Source of the DNA: Lysinibacillus cavernae
GTDB taxonomy: Bacteria; Bacillota; Bacilli; Bacillales_A; Planococcaceae
DNA: 64,000 nucleotides
NCBI RefSeq assembly: GCF_009724685.1
Contig: NZ_WMEF01000002.1
Coordinates: 1 to 64,000, forward strand
Reading direction: 5' to 3'
The notes under the pieces were generated by a model. It ran no database searches and was not told where the DNA came from. It worked only from the letters and a program-made list of their open reading frames with translations. A program made the translations under genes and the position numbers. This document shows, one piece after another, positions 61,515 to 64,000 of this stretch (its first letter is position 1; each line of letters opens with the position of its first letter).

Positions 61515-62163
61515 AGAGGATATGTTAAAGGAGCTACAAGATGTCAAGCTCTCACAGCAGCGTAAACAATTAATCGCTGAAAAAGCTCGACGAACAGGAA
61601 AACGCAAATCAGATGGTCAATGGACGTATCGTCTTGTGCTAGCAACCTTTACTGTATTTGTCATTGGCTTTAGCTATATTTTAACGCAGCAGAAAGAACA
61701 GCGTACTACAGGTCATCAAGCTGCCAGTCTACAGTCAGAAACTTGGCACTGGTGGTCACTATTGGACTCGGATTATGTAAGAGGAGTTATATTACTAGGC
61801 ATATTTATAGGTGCCACTTTTATGGTGAAGCGTCTTTTAGTGAAAAAAGGCTATGGGCTACCTGTTTGTATTGAATGTGGGGAGAGCTGGTCTGAGAAGG
61901 ATGCGCGTAAATTGTCTCGCAAAAATGGAGAAATAGTATGCCCGCATTGTGGACAAAAACAGTATCGAACAAAAAAATCCATGCAGATGGGTGGGGTACT
62001 GTCAATGCCAATTCCATTTTTCCTTATGCTACAGCATGTTTTCCATCATTTTTTCATCGGCATTATATTCTTTATAGCGGGGATGATTATTTTCTATTAC
62101 CAATTAGTGCCTTATGTGTATAAACTGCAAGAAAAAGACCCAATGAATGAGCCTTTATGGTAA
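61501..62163 (+). CDS. Membrane protein with zinc ribbon, probable anti-sigma factor
   Basis: The 220-residue protein has an N-terminal basic helix (KEDMLKELQDVKLSQQRKQ), one membrane segment near residues 45-63, a second near 95-112, a cytoplasmic zinc ribbon (CIECGESWS and CPHCGQKQYR, about 125-160) and two further segments. Overlap with the sigma gene suggests an anti-sigma role, but it lacks the usual ZAS motif, so this is inferred from position. ATG 61501 follows gggaggtg. Confidence 0.7.
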   Translation: MNQFKEDMLKELQDVKLSQQRKQLIAEKARRTGKRKSDGQWTYRLVLATFTVFVIGFSYILTQQKEQRTTGHQAASLQSETWHWWSLLDSDYVRGVILLGIFIGATFMVKRLLVKKGYGLPVCIECGESWSEKDARKLSRKNGEIVCPHCGQKQYRTKKSMQMGGVLSMPIPFFLMLQHVFHHFFIGIIFFIAGMIIFYYQLVPYVYKLQEKDPMNEPLW

Positions 62164-62175
62164 TCATGTTGAAGG

Positions 62176-62210
62176 GAAATTGCTATCGTATTCTAGCAAT
62201 TTCTTTTTTT
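62176..62210 (+). terminator. Terminator of the sigma operon
   Basis: The arms gaaattgcta and tagcaatttc are perfect complements followed by a T run. Confidence 0.9.
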
Positions 62211-62223
62211 AGTCTAAAATAGA

Positions 62224-62282
62224 TTGACAACGGTTTTCATTTGCTTTATCTTTGTGTTAACTTATTTTTATTATTAGTTAAC
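62224..62282 (+). promoter_or_regulatory. bioY promoter with BirA-type operator
   Basis: TTGACA (62224-62229), 17 bp and TATCTT (62247-62252) form the promoter. It is followed by gttaac (62256-62261), a 15-bp spacer and gttaac (62277-62282), the arrangement of the biotin repressor site. Biotin-loaded BirA would block transcription. Confidence 0.85.
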
Positions 62283-62303
62283 GTACAAGGGGAGGCTTTT
62301 ACA

Positions 62304-62855
62304 TTGAAAAAGGGAAGTACATATCAATATGTGTTAGCAGCATTTGGCGCTGCGATTATTGCGGTTCTTGCACAGGTGACTATTCCGCTACCACTTATTC
62401 CAATTACAGGACAAACATTAGCTGTGGGTATCGTCGTGACGATTTTAGGGACAAGACTAGGTTCGCTATCGGTGCTGCTCTATATGTTATTAGGGGCTGC
62501 AGGTTTACCTGTATTTAGTGGTATGTCAGGAGGACTGGCAATTTTAGTTGGACCAACAGGGGGATATATCGTAGGTTTCCTTGCAACAGCGATCATTATG
62601 GGCTTATACTTAGATAAATTTGGTATTACATTTGTCCATGCGATTATTGCGAATATCATCGGGATGATTATCACATTAGCGTTTGGTACAGTGTGGTTAA
62701 AAATTGTAGCAGATTATACATGGACAGCTGCCTTTATGGGTGGTGTCGCACCATTTATCGTAGTTGGTATCGTTAAAGCGGTATTAGCAGCGTGGATTGG
62801 TGTCACTGTCCGTCGACGATTAGAAAGTGCACATTTAATTGAAGCTACAGCATAG
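62304..62855 (+). CDS. bioY: Biotin transporter BioY
   Basis: The 183-residue membrane protein has six segments and BioY motifs (VTIPLPLIPITGQTLAVGI; LYMLLGAAGLPVFSGMSGGL; GPTGGYIVGF). It is the substrate-binding S component of an ECF-type vitamin transporter and may also act alone. TTG 62304 is 8 nt from aaggggagg; an upstream ATG in the same frame lies in the operator. The BirA-type site upstream supports the assignment. Confidence 0.95.
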   Translation: MKKGSTYQYVLAAFGAAIIAVLAQVTIPLPLIPITGQTLAVGIVVTILGTRLGSLSVLLYMLLGAAGLPVFSGMSGGLAILVGPTGGYIVGFLATAIIMGLYLDKFGITFVHAIIANIIGMIITLAFGTVWLKIVADYTWTAAFMGGVAPFIVVGIVKAVLAAWIGVTVRRRLESAHLIEATA

Positions 62856-62873
62856 GACATAGGAGGAATTGTT

Positions 62874-64000
62874 TTGGCAACATTATGGACAGGTGGAAAG
62901 ATTTACACGATGGCTCAGGTTGGTGAAACAGTGGAAGCAGTCCTTGTAGAAGATGGAAAAATTGTGGCGACAGGCTCAGTGGAGAGCTTGTCGCCACTAG
63001 CTACTTCTATCGAACATTTACAAGGCAACGTGATGTACCCAGGCTTTGTCGATAGTCACTTACATATTATTGGTTACGGTGAAAAGCTCAAACATATTGA
63101 TGTTTCAGCCGTCACAAGTAAAGAGGCGTTACTAGAAAAGCTGCAAGAGCGTATGTCCAATGCCACTGCACAGGAATGGGTCATTGCGATTGGACTAAAT
63201 GAAAACCAATTCGATGAGCCGATTTTTCCGACATTAGCGGAGCTAGATGCACTTGGAGAGGCCCATTTAATCATTAAACGTAGCTGTCACCATTTAATTT
63301 TAGCCAATTCTAAGGCACTCGCATTTGCAGGGATTACCAATACTACGTCTTCCCCAGAAGGTGGTGTCATTGACAAAGTAGATGGCCAGCTCACTGGTGT
63401 GCTAAAGGATGCCGCATTGTATTTAATTGTCAATCATATGCCGCATATTACACCTGCCTATATTGAAGACGCTTTGGCAAAAGCGGTGACCTCGCTACAA
63501 TCTTATGGTTTAGTGGGGGGGCATTCAGAAGATTTAAGCTATTATGGACCACCAAGCCAGCCGATTCAGGCTTATCGCAAAATAGTGGAGGCACAGCAAT
63601 CCTTTAAAGTACATTTATTACAGCATCACACGGTTTTTGAAGAAGTCGCGAATATGGATTTAGCACCATCGCCTTACTTGGAGTTTGGCGCTATGAAAAT
63701 TTTTATTGATGGAGCCTTTGGTGGTCGAACAGCTGCACTTCACCAACCTTATTGTGATGATCCAGAAAATGCAGGGATGCTCATTCATACAACGGAGCAA
63801 TTAACAACATATGTTCAATTGGCACGTCAATATGGACAAACTGTTGCCGTTCATGCGATTGGCGATTTAGCGATTGACACGATTTTAGCAGTCTTTGCGG
63901 CCCATCCACCTCACAATGGTCAGCTTGATCGAGTCATTCATTGTAGCTTAGTCAATAATGAAATAGTTGCCAAGCTTACTAGTTTGCCTGTTGCCGTGGA
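62874..64000 (+). CDS. Amidohydrolase family protein, YtcJ-like (cut by window end)
   Basis: The first 375 codons are in the window and the frame is open at its end. It begins at TTG 62874, 7 nt after aggagg, with LWTGGKIYTM. The metal motif is GFVDSHLHIIGYG; FGAMKIFIDGAFGGRTAAL and VAVHAIGDLAID give further metal ligands of the YtcJ/Amidohydro_3 group. The substrate is unknown; relatives act on formamides, imides or N-acyl compounds. It starts 18 nt after the bioY stop and is probably co-transcribed with bioY, so a biotin-related amide is a possible substrate. Confidence 0.9.
   Translation, partial: MATLWTGGKIYTMAQVGETVEAVLVEDGKIVATGSVESLSPLATSIEHLQGNVMYPGFVDSHLHIIGYGEKLKHIDVSAVTSKEALLEKLQERMSNATAQEWVIAIGLNENQFDEPIFPTLAELDALGEAHLIIKRSCHHLILANSKALAFAGITNTTSSPEGGVIDKVDGQLTGVLKDAALYLIVNHMPHITPAYIEDALAKAVTSLQSYGLVGGHSEDLSYYGPPSQPIQAYRKIVEAQQSFKVHLLQHHTVFEEVANMDLAPSPYLEFGAMKIFIDGAFGGRTAALHQPYCDDPENAGMLIHTTEQLTTYVQLARQYGQTVAVHAIGDLAIDTILAVFAAHPPHNGQLDRVIHCSLVNNEIVAKLTSLPVAV

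Overview
The window reads as a chromosomal segment of a low-GC Gram-positive, spore-forming Bacillales, most likely Lysinibacillus or a close relative. Pointers are strong AAGGAGG-type ribosome sites with frequent TTG/GTG starts, a Spo0M gene, an SLH-domain surface protein, a T-box leader, a GlcNAc-only looking PTS locus that carries HPr and enzyme I, and tandem arrays of a GGATAG-containing 21-bp module. The genus is an inference from gene content. No rRNA, tRNA, intact insertion sequence, prophage or CRISPR array was seen.

Layout. 0-0.5 kb: tandem repeat array 1 ending in a hairpin. 0.5-2.2 kb: MarR regulator plus MFS exporter behind a palindromic operator. 2.3-6.2 kb: Fur-controlled efeO-efeB-efeU iron uptake. 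6.2-13.8 kb: pentapeptide protein, then a PucR regulator with an operon of NCS1 permease, DUF917 and HyuA-type protein (probable catabolism of a ring amide or hydantoin-like nitrogen source), a HAD hydrolase and a small conserved protein. 14-18 kb: a YtrA-type GntR/ABC operon with a 34-bp operator and a second ABC pair. 18-24.8 kb: complete GlcNAc PTS and catabolic operon (EIICBA, NagA, SIS protein, NagB, HPr, EI) behind a NagR-like site and a cre-like site. 24.9-29.4 kb: HAD hydrolase, Spo0M, two tandem CcdA/DsbD-like membrane proteins, YnfA protein, methyltransferase.

29.4-45 kb is accessory ground: single genes (hydrolase, GNAT, VOC, ECF sigma/anti-sigma pair, a BspA/InlB-repeat/SLH surface protein, two unknown proteins) separated by gene remnants in varied states of decay (aminoglycoside phosphotransferase N- and C-terminal fragments from apparently different genes, an SLH protein, a TauE-type permease, two unrecognised). 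It also holds a T-box riboswitch before an amino-acid permease and a minus-strand cluster of three very short ORFs (20, 48 and 30 codons), one YrzI-like, with a good promoter and two internal terminators. NhaC follows.

45-64 kb: DUF47-Pit phosphate uptake; tandem repeat array 2 (about 1.15 kb); an OmpR-type two-component system with a lipoprotein and a small membrane protein; MerR-DUF4260 behind a textbook 19-bp-spacer MerR promoter; a TPR-GGDEF protein; GNAT; DUF2975-XRE pair; a GC-rich dispersed element; TetR-FtsX-type ABC exporter; a second ECF sigma factor with a zinc-ribbon membrane partner; bioY with a BirA-type operator; and an amidohydrolase cut by the window end.

The features I would look at first are the two 21-bp-phased arrays, the minus-strand short-ORF cluster at 41.8-42.4 kb, the divergent T-box core sequence, and the DUF917/HyuA operon.
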